A stretch of DNA of 64,000 nucleotides from Rhodoferax sp. (GCF_018780565.1 NZ_JADMJN010000005.1:124001-188000); one strand, 5' to 3'; counted from the stretch's first letter, positions 54,057-64,000 are shown. Made by a program: numbers and translations. Notes: a model not told the origin generated them from the letters alone.

Positions 54057-55235
54057 ATGGAAGACATCGTTATCGTTTCTGCGGCACGCACCGCTGTTGG
54101 AAAATTTGGCGGAACCCTGGCCAAGACGCCGGCCACCGAGTTGGGTGCTGCGGTTATCAAGGACCTGCTGGCCCGCACCGGTGTCGGTGCCGACCAGATC
54201 GGAGAAGTCATCATGGGCCAGGTTCTGGCCGCCGGTGTGGGACAAAACCCTGCACGCCAGTCGCTGATCAAGAGTGGTCTGGCCAAGGAGACCCCGGCAC
54301 TCACCATCAATGCCGTATGCGGCTCGGGCCTGAAGGCCGTCATGCTGGCGGCGCAGGCAGTGGCCTACGGCGACAGCGAGATTGTGATTGCCGGTGGCCA
54401 GGAAAGCATGAGTGGTTCGCCGCACGTGCTGCAGGGCTCACGTGACGGCCAGCGCATGGGCGACTGGAAAATGGTTGACACCATGATCGTGGACGGCCTG
54501 TGGGACGTCTACAACCAGTATCACATGGGCATCACTGCCGAGAACGTGGCCAAGCAATATGGCATCACCCGCGAGATGCAGGACGCATTGGCCCTGGCCA
54601 GCCAGCAAAAGGCAGCCGCGGCCCAGGATGCGGGCAAGTTCAAGGACGAAATCGTGCCCTTCAGCATCGCCCAGAAAAAGGGCGATCCGCTTGTTTTCTC
54701 GGTTGACGAGTACCTCAACCGCAAGACCAATGCCGAAGCTTTGGCAGGCTTGCGTCCCGCATTCGACAAAGCCGGCGGTGTGACGGCTGGCAATGCGTCG
54801 GGCCTGAACGACGGTGCCGCTGCTGTGATGGTGATGACCGCGAAGAAGGCGGCCGCCTTGGGCCTCAAGCCCCTGGGTCGTATTGCCAGCTTTGCCACCA
54901 GTGGACTCGATCCCGCATTGATGGGGATGGGGCCGGTGCCGGCATCGCAAAAAGCCCTGGCCCGTGCCGGCTGGAAGGCTGCAGACCTGGATCTGCTGGA
55001 AATCAACGAAGCTTTTGCCGCTCAGGCCTGCGCGGTCAACCAGCAAATGGGCTGGGATACGTCCAAAGTCAACGTCAACGGTGGAGCGATTGCCATCGGG
55101 CACCCCATTGGTGCGTCCGGTTGCCGCATTCTTGTGACACTCCTGCACGAGATGCAGCGTCGCGATGCCAAAAAGGGCATTGCCAGCCTCTGTATCGGTG
55201 GCGGTATGGGGGTTGCCCTAACTATCGAGCGCTGA
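54057..55235 (+). CDS. phaA: Acetyl-CoA C-acetyltransferase (PHB pathway)
   Basis: Condenses two acetyl-CoA to acetoacetyl-CoA. 392-residue thiolase with nucleophile Cys88 (NAVCGSGLK), His in NVNGGAIAIGHPIGASG and Cys in SLCIGGGMG. GGAG precedes the ATG; 21 bases after phaC. Confidence 0.97.
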   Translation: MEDIVIVSAARTAVGKFGGTLAKTPATELGAAVIKDLLARTGVGADQIGEVIMGQVLAAGVGQNPARQSLIKSGLAKETPALTINAVCGSGLKAVMLAAQAVAYGDSEIVIAGGQESMSGSPHVLQGSRDGQRMGDWKMVDTMIVDGLWDVYNQYHMGITAENVAKQYGITREMQDALALASQQKAAAAQDAGKFKDEIVPFSIAQKKGDPLVFSVDEYLNRKTNAEALAGLRPAFDKAGGVTAGNASGLNDGAAAVMVMTAKKAAALGLKPLGRIASFATSGLDPALMGMGPVPASQKALARAGWKAADLDLLEINEAFAAQACAVNQQMGWDTSKVNVNGGAIAIGHPIGASGCRILVTLLHEMQRRDAKKGIASLCIGGGMGVALTIER

Positions 55236-55285
55236 TTTAGCGTTCACAATGGAAATTGGCGCAATTTAACAACGAGGAAATCACA

Positions 55286-56023
55286 ATGAATCAAAAAGTA
55301 GCCTACGTCACCGGCGGTATGGGTGGTATCGGTACCGCTATTTGCCAGCGCCTGCACAAGGAAGGTTTCAAAGTCATCGCGGGCTCAGGTCCTACCCGGG
55401 ATCATGCCAAATGGCTGGCTGAACAGAAGGCGCTGGGTTACACGTTCTACGCATCAGTGGGCAATGTGGGTAACTGGGATTCCACCGTGGAGGCCTTCAG
55501 CAAGACCAAGGCCGAGCATGGCAGCATTGATGTGCTGGTGAACAACGCCGGCATTACCCGTGACCGCATGTTTCTGAAGATGTCCCGCGAAGACTGGGAT
55601 GCCGTGATCGAAACCAACCTGAACTCCATGTTCAATGTCACCAAGCAAGTGGTGGCTGACATGGTTGAAAAAGGCTGGGGCCGCATCATCAACATTTCCT
55701 CAGTGAATGGTGAGAAGGGTCAGGCGGGCCAGACCAACTACTCCGCCGCGAAGGCCGGCATGCATGGATTCACCATGGCGCTGGCGCAGGAACTGGCCAC
55801 CAAGGGCGTGACGGTCAACACCGTGAGCCCGGGCTACATTGGCACCGACATGGTCAAGGCAATCCGCCAGGATGTGCTGGACAAGATCATTGCCACGGTA
55901 CCGGTCAAGCGTTTGGGCGAGCCCAGCGAAATTGCCTCCATCATTGCGTGGCTGGCGTCGGACGAAGGCGGCTACTCTACCGGCGCTGACTTTTCGGTCA
56001 ACGGCGGCTTGCACATGGGCTGA
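55286..56023 (+). CDS. phaB: Acetoacetyl-CoA reductase
   Basis: NADPH-dependent short-chain dehydrogenase making (R)-3-hydroxybutyryl-CoA. 245 residues; VTGGMGGIG cofactor loop (about 8-16), NNAG, catalytic Ser in INISSVNG and YSAAK (Tyr/Lys). GAGGA lies seven bases before the ATG. Ends the pha operon at a strong terminator. Confidence 0.97.
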   Translation: MNQKVAYVTGGMGGIGTAICQRLHKEGFKVIAGSGPTRDHAKWLAEQKALGYTFYASVGNVGNWDSTVEAFSKTKAEHGSIDVLVNNAGITRDRMFLKMSREDWDAVIETNLNSMFNVTKQVVADMVEKGWGRIINISSVNGEKGQAGQTNYSAAKAGMHGFTMALAQELATKGVTVNTVSPGYIGTDMVKAIRQDVLDKIIATVPVKRLGEPSEIASIIAWLASDEGGYSTGADFSVNGGLHMG

Positions 56024-56040
56024 GTTCATTCGTGTGATAA

Positions 56041-56074
56041 AAACAAAAAACCCGCCTCGGCGGGTTTTTTGTTT
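56041..56074. terminator. Rho-independent terminator after phaB, bidirectional
   Basis: AAACAAAAAACCCGCC and GGCGGGTTTTTTGTTT form a 16-bp perfect inverted repeat with a 2-base centre: GC stem plus T-run on the plus strand and the same on the minus strand. Confidence 0.95.
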
Positions 56075-56113
56075 GGCCCAGAGCTTTGAAAATTTGTTAC
56101 TTGAGCTGGAAAT

Positions 56114-57286
56114 ATGTCTGAACGCGTTGTGAACTGGATACGCCAGGCCCTGTTGTCCAATATCCTCACCCTGTCGCCGGCCGAGCGGATGCGCTCCAGC
56201 CTGGGTGCCTTCCTGGGTTTAGGGCTGTGCGGCTTTCTGCTGCATGCCATGCCGCTGCATACCCATTGGCTGCTGGCCCCTATTGGTGCGAGCGTTGTTA
56301 TTCTGTTTGTGCAGTCCCATAGTCCATTGGCGCAGCCCTGGTCAGTCATTGGAAGCTACGCGGCGTCCACTGCGGTCGGCCTGATGTGTGTGCAATGGAT
56401 TCCCATGCCTCAGGTTGCGGCGGCGCTGGCTGTGGCAATGAGTATCTGGCTCATGGCCCGATTGAACTGCATTCATCCGCCTGGGGGCGCCGTGGCCCTG
56501 TTACTTGTTTTGAATGGTCCGCAATCTCCCGGGGGAATCGTGCAGACTGCCGCACTTGTGGCTGTCAATGTCGCGGCTTTGCTGGCGGCCGCGCTGGTGG
56601 TCAATAACCTGATTCTGCGTCGCCGCTACCCCTACAGCACCCTGACCACGGGGAGGAACATGCACAAGACCAATGACGCGACGCCGATCAACCGGACCGG
56701 CTTGGTGCATGCGGATCTTGAAAGCGCTGTGAAAGCATTGAATACCTTTGTCGACGTACAGGAGGAAGAGCTGGTTGAAATCTATAACCTCGCGGTCGAC
56801 CATGCTTTTGGTCGGCATGTCGGATTGACATGCTCGGATGTCATGTCGCGCGACGTGGTGACTGCGCACTTTGACACCGATCTGGATGTCGCGTGGAATG
56901 AATTGCGATTTCACAAGGTCAAGTCGCTTCCAGTGGTGGACCATTTCCAACGCCTTATTGGCATCGTGACCGTTGCTGATTTTCTGCGGCAGTTGGATGC
57001 CACCACGGCTGCGGGTCTGGCTGTGCGTCTGCAGGGCTTGCTCAGACGCACACCCGGGATCAACTCGGACAAGGCAGAAGTTGTGGGACAGATCATGACC
57101 GCCGATGTGTTCCATGCGAACCCGGACACCCCCATTTCCGAACTGGTGCGTCAAATGTCCGAGAAAGGACTTCCTCACATTCCCGTGGTGGATGCCAAGC
57201 GCAAGGTGGTCGGCATCGTGACCCAGTCAGACATGCTGGCCGCACTGTACAAGCGCATTGCCCTGTCCGAGGCTTCGGCCGGTTGA
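56114..57286 (+). CDS. HPP family membrane protein with tandem CBS domains
   Basis: 390 residues. N-terminal HPP domain (about 20-165) with four membrane helices and the name-giving CIHPPGGAVALL. C-terminal CBS pair (about 235-380; VMSRDVVTAHFDTDL and IMTADVFHANPDTPI) binding adenine nucleotides. HPP proteins are nitrite- or other anion-related transporters in some organisms; the role here is unknown. Confidence 0.88.
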   Translation: MSERVVNWIRQALLSNILTLSPAERMRSSLGAFLGLGLCGFLLHAMPLHTHWLLAPIGASVVILFVQSHSPLAQPWSVIGSYAASTAVGLMCVQWIPMPQVAAALAVAMSIWLMARLNCIHPPGGAVALLLVLNGPQSPGGIVQTAALVAVNVAALLAAALVVNNLILRRRYPYSTLTTGRNMHKTNDATPINRTGLVHADLESAVKALNTFVDVQEEELVEIYNLAVDHAFGRHVGLTCSDVMSRDVVTAHFDTDLDVAWNELRFHKVKSLPVVDHFQRLIGIVTVADFLRQLDATTAAGLAVRLQGLLRRTPGINSDKAEVVGQIMTADVFHANPDTPISELVRQMSEKGLPHIPVVDAKRKVVGIVTQSDMLAALYKRIALSEASAG

Positions 57287-57376
57287 CAGAGGCGGGCTTG
57301 CGGCCCGGGTTTCCTCTACCCACGTCATCGGCGTGGTCAATAGTGCATTTTTCGTTGACTGAAGTCATATTTTTTA

Positions 57377-57390
57377 TAATATGCATATTA
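57377..57390. promoter_or_regulatory. Palindrome over the candidate serA -10 region
   Basis: TAATATGCATATTA is a perfect 14-bp palindrome; it overlaps the candidate -10 TATAAT (57375-57380). TTGACT (57355-57360) is a possible -35 but only 14 bases upstream, so the promoter assignment is weak. The 211-bp region before serA otherwise shows no gene. Confidence 0.45.
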
Positions 57391-57497
57391 AATGAATCTT
57401 TTGGTGCGGTTATGTGGCCAGGGTACTTACGGGTCAAGAACCTCAGGGCATGCGTTCCACAAGATGAGTCATTCAAATTGAAAGTTACAAGGGCATC

Positions 57498-58739
<1,242 letters not shown>

Positions 58740-58759
58740 TTCTTCACCTGGAGCATCTC

Positions 58760-59092
58760 ATGGCACAAAAACACCTGGAACCCGGCACCAAAATGAATCT
58801 TTCCCCTCTTGGCATAGCCCTGGGGGCGGCACGTACTACTGCCGTCGTGAAGGGGCGCCAACTGGAAGTCGTGCGAATTGTTCTGCTGGCGGGCAAGCGG
58901 ATGAAAGAACACCATGTGCCCGGTGAGATGACTGTGCATTGCCTGGAAGGCTGCATTGAGTTCCAGACGCCGCAGACCTTGCATGTACTGGAACCGGGTG
59001 ATTTCGTACATCTCGAAGCTGCAGCTCCGCATGCGCTTCACGCGCTCAAGGACTCGTCCGCCCTGGTCACCATTGTTATTGGTAGTGTGTAA
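58760..59092 (+). CDS. Small single-domain cupin
   Basis: 110 residues with a cupin barrel (EHHVPGEMTVHCLEGCIEFQ first motif; PGDFVHLEAAAPHALHALKD second motif). His and Glu ligands are present, but the function is not identifiable. GGAG precedes the ATG. Its stop overlaps or abuts the start of CcoG. Confidence 0.85.
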   Translation: MAQKHLEPGTKMNLSPLGIALGAARTTAVVKGRQLEVVRIVLLAGKRMKEHHVPGEMTVHCLEGCIEFQTPQTLHVLEPGDFVHLEAAAPHALHALKDSSALVTIVIGSV

Positions 59093-59093
59093 A

Positions 59094-60539
59094 TTGGCTT
59101 CGAAGAAAACTATTCCCATTCACTCAGTTCCGGTTGATGCAAATCCGGATGACTTGTTTTCTGCGTATGAGAAACAAATCAAGATCTATCCGCGCTCGGT
59201 AAAGGGATGGTTTGCCAATTGGCGCTGGGTCACAGTCTGGGCCACGCAACTGTTTTTCTATGGTTTGCCATGGCTGCAATGGAATGGTCGGCAGGCTGTA
59301 CTTTTTGATCTTTCGGAGCGGCGCTTCTTTGTACTGGGGCTGGTCTTGCATCCGCAGGACTTGATCTATCTGACAGCCCTGCTTGTTCTTTCGGCATTGG
59401 CGCTTTTCTTCGTGACCGCAGTGGTCGGTCGCTTGTGGTGCGGCTACGCATGTCCGCAGACGGTGTACACCGAGATTTTCATGTGGGTGGAGCGGCATAC
59501 CGAAGGTGACCGTATTGCTCGCATGCGCCTGGATGCATCTCGATGGACTTTGAAAAAGCTTGCTCGCAAGGGCTCCAAACAAGCTCTATGGATTGGGATT
59601 GGCCTCATTACCGGCTTTACCTTTGTCGGTTATTTCACACCGATCCGGGTGCTGATGGGCGAGCTGATCACGCTGTCGTTTTCGCCATGGGAATGGTTCT
59701 GGGTGCTTTTCTATGGGTTTGCAACCTATGGCAATGCGGGCTATATGCGCGAGCAGGTCTGCAAATACATGTGCCCCTACGCGCGGTTTCAAAGCGCGCT
59801 CATCGATATGGACTCCATGGTCATTGCCTATGACGCCAAGCGCGGAGAATCCAGAGGCTCCCGGCCACGCTCTGCAGACCCGAATGCTTTGGGCCTGGGG
59901 GATTGCATCGACTGCACACTCTGTGTACAGGTTTGCCCGACAGGCATCGATATTCGTGACGGACTTCAAAATGAATGCATTGCCTGCGCGGCTTGCATTG
60001 ATGTCTGCGACGATGTCATGGGGAAAATGGGCTACCCGCCGGGATTGATTCGCTACTCATCTGGCAACGGCATCGCCAAAGAATTGACGACCAGGCAAAT
60101 GGTCAAGCGGGTATGGCGGCCACGGGTATGGATCTATGGATTTTTGCTACTCACCTTAAGCATGATTTTCATCCTCAACTTGTCTGTGCGAAAGGGATTT
60201 TCTGTCGATGTGTTGAAGGACAGAGGTGCAATGGCCCGAGAAAGCGGCAAGGGTTACATTGAAAACGTTTACCGCCTTCAAATTATGAATGGCACGGAGC
60301 AGACGCAAAAATACCGCGCGAGCGTGCACGGTATTCCGGATCTCATTCTCGACACAAACCCGGAAGTCACCGTGGGACCCACGGAGATCGGTTCTCTCCC
60401 CGTCCGACTTCGTTTGCCGCCGCAAGTCGCACAGAACTATCGTGGCCGCGTCCATCCGATCAGCTTCGTGGTTGAAACCACTATCGACGGTCGAATCATC
60501 AGCACGGAGGAAAAGTCGACTTTCAATGTTCCTCGCTAA
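59094..60539 (+). CDS. ccoG: Cytochrome c oxidase accessory protein CcoG
   Basis: Copper/iron-sulfur assembly factor for cbb3 oxidase. About 481 residues with five or six membrane helices, CGYACPQTVYTEIFMWVE motif, CKYMCPYARFQ and two ferredoxin-type Cys clusters (CIDCTLCVQVCPTGID, CIACAACIDVC). The C-terminal domain has an Ig-like fold. There is no ATG in the right place: GTG 59085 or TTG 59094, next to the cupin stop, must serve. No ccoNOP genes are in the window. Confidence 0.9.
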   Translation: MASKKTIPIHSVPVDANPDDLFSAYEKQIKIYPRSVKGWFANWRWVTVWATQLFFYGLPWLQWNGRQAVLFDLSERRFFVLGLVLHPQDLIYLTALLVLSALALFFVTAVVGRLWCGYACPQTVYTEIFMWVERHTEGDRIARMRLDASRWTLKKLARKGSKQALWIGIGLITGFTFVGYFTPIRVLMGELITLSFSPWEWFWVLFYGFATYGNAGYMREQVCKYMCPYARFQSALIDMDSMVIAYDAKRGESRGSRPRSADPNALGLGDCIDCTLCVQVCPTGIDIRDGLQNECIACAACIDVCDDVMGKMGYPPGLIRYSSGNGIAKELTTRQMVKRVWRPRVWIYGFLLLTLSMIFILNLSVRKGFSVDVLKDRGAMARESGKGYIENVYRLQIMNGTEQTQKYRASVHGIPDLILDTNPEVTVGPTEIGSLPVRLRLPPQVAQNYRGRVHPISFVVETTIDGRIISTEEKSTFNVPR

Positions 60540-60574
60540 GCGAGTGCTTGGGCCAGACGACCCCTCAGGCGAGG

Positions 60575-60592
60575 ATTGTGGTTTCCCACAAT
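60575..60592. other. Hairpin upstream of dctA
   Basis: ATTGTGG and CCACAAT form a 7-bp stem with loop TTTC. No T-run follows, so not a terminator. Rest of the 113-bp gap shows no clear promoter. Confidence 0.4.
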
Positions 60593-60652
60593 TGCGGCGA
60601 CACGGAGACAGGATGACAGTAGGATTTTTTACCAAGCTAACGGGACTGGCTC

Positions 60653-61594
60653 ATGAGTTCTTCCCAATCAGTGCCAAAGCGCCCACTTTATAAATCACTG
60701 TACGTTCAAGTGCTGACGGCGGTGGCCATCGGCGTGTTACTCGGACATTTCTATCCGCAAGTGGGTGCGGACATGAAACCTTTGGGCGACGGTTTCATAA
60801 AAACTGATCAAGATGATCATTGCCCCGATCATCTTCTGTACGTGGTGATTGGCATTGCCGGCATGAAAGACATGAAGAAGGTCGGCAAGACTGGCGGGCT
60901 GGCCTTGCTTTACTTTGAAGTGGTCAGTTCGCTGGCGCTGATTGTGGGTCTCGTGATTGTCAACCTGGTTGAACCAGGTGCTGGCATGAATGTCAATGTG
61001 GCAACCCTGGGCACCAAAAGCATTGCAGCCTACACCGGCTCCGGCAAGATGGAGGGTACAGTCGATTTCTTGCTGAATGTGATTCCGACCTCAGTGGTTG
61101 ATGCCTTTGCCAAGGGCGAAATTCTGCAAGTCCTGTTGTTCTCAGTTTTGTTTGGCTTCGCATTGCACCGTTTCGGCGGTCGCGGCACCATGGTGTTTGA
61201 TTTCATCGAGAAAACATCCCATGTGCTGTTTGACATCGTGGGCATCATCATGAAGGTGGCCCCTGTGGGCGCGTTTGGCGCGATGGCGTTCACCATTGGC
61301 AAGTACGGTATTGGCTCCCTGTTCTCGCTGGGCAAGCTGATGGGCACTTTCTATTTGACCTGCCTGATATTTGTCTTTGTCGTGCTGGGCATCGACCGTT
61401 TCATGTCCGAGGCGCGTGCACTGACCAACCTGGTGGGCAACGGTGTGGCCACCATCGTGGTGGCCAAGTGGACTGGCGAACTGGATACCAAGCGTCTGGA
61501 AGCTGGCTTGAACAACGAGAGCTGGATCGAGGCTGAAGCGCCCGAGGTGTTGCTGGACCAAAAAGTGGCCCATATGGCCGGCGCTAAAAAGTAG
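60653..61594 (+). pseudogene. dctA: C4-dicarboxylate symporter DctA, disrupted
   Basis: An open frame of 313 residues for a family normally about 430-450. The N-terminal part is DctA-like but, after FIK, the residues [13 protein letters not shown] replace the expected [13 protein letters not shown]: removing one A from the run at 60799-60803 and adding one base near 60842 restores the family sequence. Later, VFVVLG runs straight into [13 protein letters not shown], so the segment with SSSE, NLDGT and the transport core (about 120 residues) is missing in frame. Two indels plus a deletion make transport activity very unlikely unless they are assembly errors. Confidence 0.85.
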
Positions 61595-61612
61595 TTCCTT
61601 TCAGCCTGGCGT

Positions 61613-61634
61613 CACGCGGTTTTCACGCCGCGTG
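61613..61634. other. Hairpin between convergent dctA and ABC-F genes
   Basis: CACGCGG and CCGCGTG form a perfect 7-bp stem with an 8-base loop, overlapping the ABC-F stop codon. It may attenuate both convergent transcripts. Confidence 0.4.
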
Positions 61635-63575
61635 TTCTTCAAGCTTGCCTGACACCGTCAACCATTGTTCTTCCAGGCTCTGCAGTTCATCGTTCACCGC
61701 TTTCAGGCGCTTGCCAATGTCGGCGATTTCAGTCGGGTGCGTTGACTTTGCCAGTTGGGCTTCCAAGGCGGTGCCTTCCGTGTTGAGCACGGCCATTTGC
61801 GCCTCGATATCGTCGAGCTGACGTTTGAGCGAACCCACAGGCGCTGGTTTGGTCTTGGCCGGCACGGGGGCTGCGGCCAGGGCCTTGCGCTCGGCCTTGG
61901 CTGCGGCACTACTGGCTTCCTTGATGGCTTCGCGCTGACGCTTGGCCTCGTCCAGCAAGTAGCGCTGGTAGTCGTCCAGATCACCGTCAAAGGGGGCAAC
62001 CCCACCGCGTGAGACCATCCAGAATTCGTCGCACACCGAGCGGAGCAGGGCGCGGTCGTGGCTGACCAGCATCACGGTGCCTTCAAACTCGTTCAGGGCC
62101 ATGGCCAGTGCTTCGCGGGTGGCCAGGTCCAGGTGATTGGTGGGCTCATCCAGCAGCAAGAGGTTGGGGCGTTGCCAGACGATCATGCACAGCACCAAGC
62201 GCGCCTTTTCACCGCCGCTCATGCTGCCCACGGCCTGCTTGACCATGTCGCCACCAAAGTTGAAGGTGCCCAGGAAACTGCGCAAGTCCTGTTCGCGTGT
62301 GGCCTGACCCGCTATTTTTCCGGCGGCAGTCATGTCCTTGACCAGGCGAATCATGTGTTCCAGCGGGGTATCGGCCGGACGCAGAACGTCCAGCTCTTGT
62401 TGGGCGAAATAGCCAATATTCAGGCCCTTGCCCTCGGTGACTTCGCCACCAATGGCTTGCAGATCGCGGGCAACAGTTTTCACCAATGTTGACTTGCCCT
62501 GGCCGTTGGCACCCAGGATACCAATGCGCTGACCTGCCAGCACCGAGCGGCTGACGTTTTGCACGATCACGGTGGGCGGTGTGCCCGCGGGAGAGCCTTC
62601 GGGTGGCGGGTAGCCAAAGCTCACGCCGGTCATGGACAACATGGGGTTGGGCAGATTGGCCGGTTCCTTGAATTCGAAGGTGAAGTCGGCGTCCGCCAGC
62701 AGCGGAGCGATCTTCTCCATGCGGTCCAGGGCCTTGACCCGGCTTTGGGCCTGCTTGGCTTTGCTGGCCTTGGCCTTGAAGCGGGCAATGAATTTTTGCA
62801 GATGCGCAATCTTGTCCTGCTGCTTGGCGAAGGCGTTTTGCTGCAGCGCCATTTGTTCGGCGCGCATGTCTTCAAACTTGCTGTAATTGCCGCCGTAACG
62901 CACCAGCTTTCCGGCGTCAATGTGCAGGGTCACGTTGGTCACGGCGTCCAGAAATTCCCGGTCGTGGCTGATGACGACCATGGTGCCTTCATATTTCTTG
63001 AGCCAGGCCTCCAGCCACACCAAGGCGTCCAGATCCAGGTGATTGGTGGGTTCATCCAACAGCAGCAGGTCCGAAGGGCACATGAGCGCGCGGGCCAGTT
63101 GCAGGCGCATGCGCCAGCCGCCGGAAAAGCTGTTGACGGGGTTGGTCAGCTCGGTGGTCTTGAAGCCCAGACCCAGAATCAGGGCTTGCGCGCGCGCCGG
63201 TGCATCGTGGGCACCTGCGTCCTGCAACGCCATGTAGGCGTTGGCCATGCGTTCGTAGTCTTCGGTAGCTTCGGACGCCGTTACTTCCTGCTGGGCGGCC
63301 AGCAGGGATGTGTCGCCCTCCACCACGAAGTCAGTGGCACTTTGATCGGTTTCCGGCATGTCCTGGGCCACCTGGCCCATGCGCCATTGGGTCGGAATGT
63401 AGTACTCACCCTGGTCTTCGTGCAAGCTGCCGTTGAGCAGCGCGAACAGGGAAGACTTGCCCGCACCATTGCGCCCCACCAAGCCTACTTTTTCGCCGGG
63501 GTTGAGAGTGACTGAGGCGCCGTCGAGAAGTACCTTCGCGCTGCGGCGCAGGGTGACATTTTTAAGAGTTATCAA
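61623..63575 (-). CDS. ABC-F ATPase (YheS/Uup type)
   Basis: 650-residue soluble protein with two ABC ATPase domains (Walker A GRNGAGKSS and GANGQGKST; signatures FSGGWRMR and MSGGEKAR; LLDEPTNHLDL in both) and a C-terminal coiled coil (about 560-645; LKRQLDDIEAQMAVL). ABC-F proteins act on the ribosome to relieve stalled translation. Starts with TTG nine bases after the prmB stop. The inter-domain linker is long and lysine-rich (FIARFKAKASKAKQAQ), as in YheS. Confidence 0.92.
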   Translation of the reverse strand: MITLKNVTLRRSAKVLLDGASVTLNPGEKVGLVGRNGAGKSSLFALLNGSLHEDQGEYYIPTQWRMGQVAQDMPETDQSATDFVVEGDTSLLAAQQEVTASEATEDYERMANAYMALQDAGAHDAPARAQALILGLGFKTTELTNPVNSFSGGWRMRLQLARALMCPSDLLLLDEPTNHLDLDALVWLEAWLKKYEGTMVVISHDREFLDAVTNVTLHIDAGKLVRYGGNYSKFEDMRAEQMALQQNAFAKQQDKIAHLQKFIARFKAKASKAKQAQSRVKALDRMEKIAPLLADADFTFEFKEPANLPNPMLSMTGVSFGYPPPEGSPAGTPPTVIVQNVSRSVLAGQRIGILGANGQGKSTLVKTVARDLQAIGGEVTEGKGLNIGYFAQQELDVLRPADTPLEHMIRLVKDMTAAGKIAGQATREQDLRSFLGTFNFGGDMVKQAVGSMSGGEKARLVLCMIVWQRPNLLLLDEPTNHLDLATREALAMALNEFEGTVMLVSHDRALLRSVCDEFWMVSRGGVAPFDGDLDDYQRYLLDEAKRQREAIKEASSAAAKAERKALAAAPVPAKTKPAPVGSLKRQLDDIEAQMAVLNTEGTALEAQLAKSTHPTEIADIGKRLKAVNDELQSLEEQWLTVSGKLEEHAA

Positions 63576-63584
63576 GGGAATCGA

Positions 63585-64000
63585 TCAAGTTGGAATAATG
63601 TTGTTCAGCAGCGCAGTCCGGCTCACGAGAAGTACCTGGTCCTCGCCTGCGCTGGTCGCCAGCCAGACCACCTCCAGGTTCGGAAAAGCTTCTTCAAAGT
63701 TGGGACGTTCGTTGCCGATCTCCAGCACCATTACGGCGTTTTCGCTCATGTGCTGGGGTGCCGCTGTGAACAGCTGGCGAATGAAGTCCATGCCATCGCT
63801 GCCGCCGTGCATGTTGCCGTCCAGTGCCAGCGCCGGCTCGGCCTGGTATTCAGCGGGCAGGGTCGCCATGCTTTGTGCATTGACGTAGGGCGGATTGCAC
63901 ACAATCAGGTCAAAAGGTCCGCCCACTGACGCCAGGCCATCGGAGTGCAGCAGCGTGATGCGATCCTGCAGGCCATGCTTGTCGACGTTGATGCGCGCTA
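63585..64000 (-). CDS. prmB: Ribosomal protein L3 glutamine methyltransferase PrmB, 5' end off the window
   Basis: Open from the right edge; 138 residues visible. The catalytic NPPYVN and the following LPAEYQAEPALALDG with GSDGMDFIRQL match PrmB (glutamine N5-methyltransferase of L3) better than PrmC. The upstream visible residues ARINVDKHGLQDRI are the end of the SAM-binding fold. The first part including motif I lies outside the window. Confidence 0.9.
   Translation of the reverse strand, partial: ARINVDKHGLQDRITLLHSDGLASVGGPFDLIVCNPPYVNAQSMATLPAEYQAEPALALDGNMHGGSDGMDFIRQLFTAAPQHMSENAVMVLEIGNERPNFEEAFPNLEVVWLATSAGEDQVLLVSRTALLNNIIPT

Noticed and set aside
60540..60652. A sigma-54 promoter before dctA
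   Set aside because: DctA genes are often sigma-54 dependent, but I find no GG-N10-GC element in this gap.

Overview
The window is GC-rich, densely packed bacterial chromosome with overlapping operons and frequent GTG/TTG starts. The gene set (pstSCAB-phoUBR, rho-rpmE2-trxA order, Bug/TctC binding protein, gentisate genes, phaCAB, many TRAP and DUF families) points to a betaproteobacterium of the order Burkholderiales, most likely Comamonadaceae (Rhodoferax/Polaromonas/Acidovorax-like). I see no rRNA, tRNA, CRISPR, IS element or phage genes, and no gene-free stretch above 300 bases.

Layout. 1-9946: phosphate block, with ppx (cut by the left edge), an orphan substrate-binding protein and ppk2 on the minus strand, then a textbook Pho box driving pstSCAB-phoU-phoB-phoR. 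9943-15228: MATE exporter, GT39-like membrane protein, rpmE2, rho and trxA, all minus. 15315-21172: AddB-like and AddA-like recombination nuclease/helicase pair. 21191-24369: decarboxylating D-malate/tartrate-type dehydrogenase, divergent LysR and a Bug binding protein, with two matching T-N11-A operators. 24517-32397: flavoprotein, short response regulator, EcsC-like protein, a flavin monooxygenase-DUF2783-VOC operon, a DnaQ/GIY-YIG fusion nuclease and a Nudix hydrolase. 32470-38493: TRAP transporter plus the gentisate ring-cleavage operon under a MarR regulator. 39087-42738: a Rieske oxygenase, glutamine-synthetase-like ligase, ferredoxin and ABM-domain operon under a GntR regulator. 43568-51997: second MATE, DUF2239, YcaO, a large diguanylate cyclase, maleylpyruvate isomerase and PgeF. 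51929-56023: PHB synthesis (phaC-phaA-phaB). 56114-64000: HPP/CBS protein, SerA, cupin, CcoG, a broken dctA, an ABC-F ATPase and prmB (cut by the right edge).

How it fits together. The aromatic genes form a lower pathway: 3-hydroxybenzoate to gentisate to maleylpyruvate, then (via the isomerase encoded 13 kb away) fumarylpyruvate, fumarate and pyruvate. The neighbouring Rieske/GS-like operon looks like an upper pathway for an unidentified, probably amine- or carboxylate-bearing aromatic.

The most unexpected signal is a short dispersed element, GCCCTT-N18-GCTAT-N7-ATAGC (41 bp), found in about nine graded copies, mostly inside genes; in PgeF and the ferredoxin it coincides with apparent extra residues. 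The second is dctA, which carries a +1/-1 compensating frameshift pair and an in-frame internal deletion.
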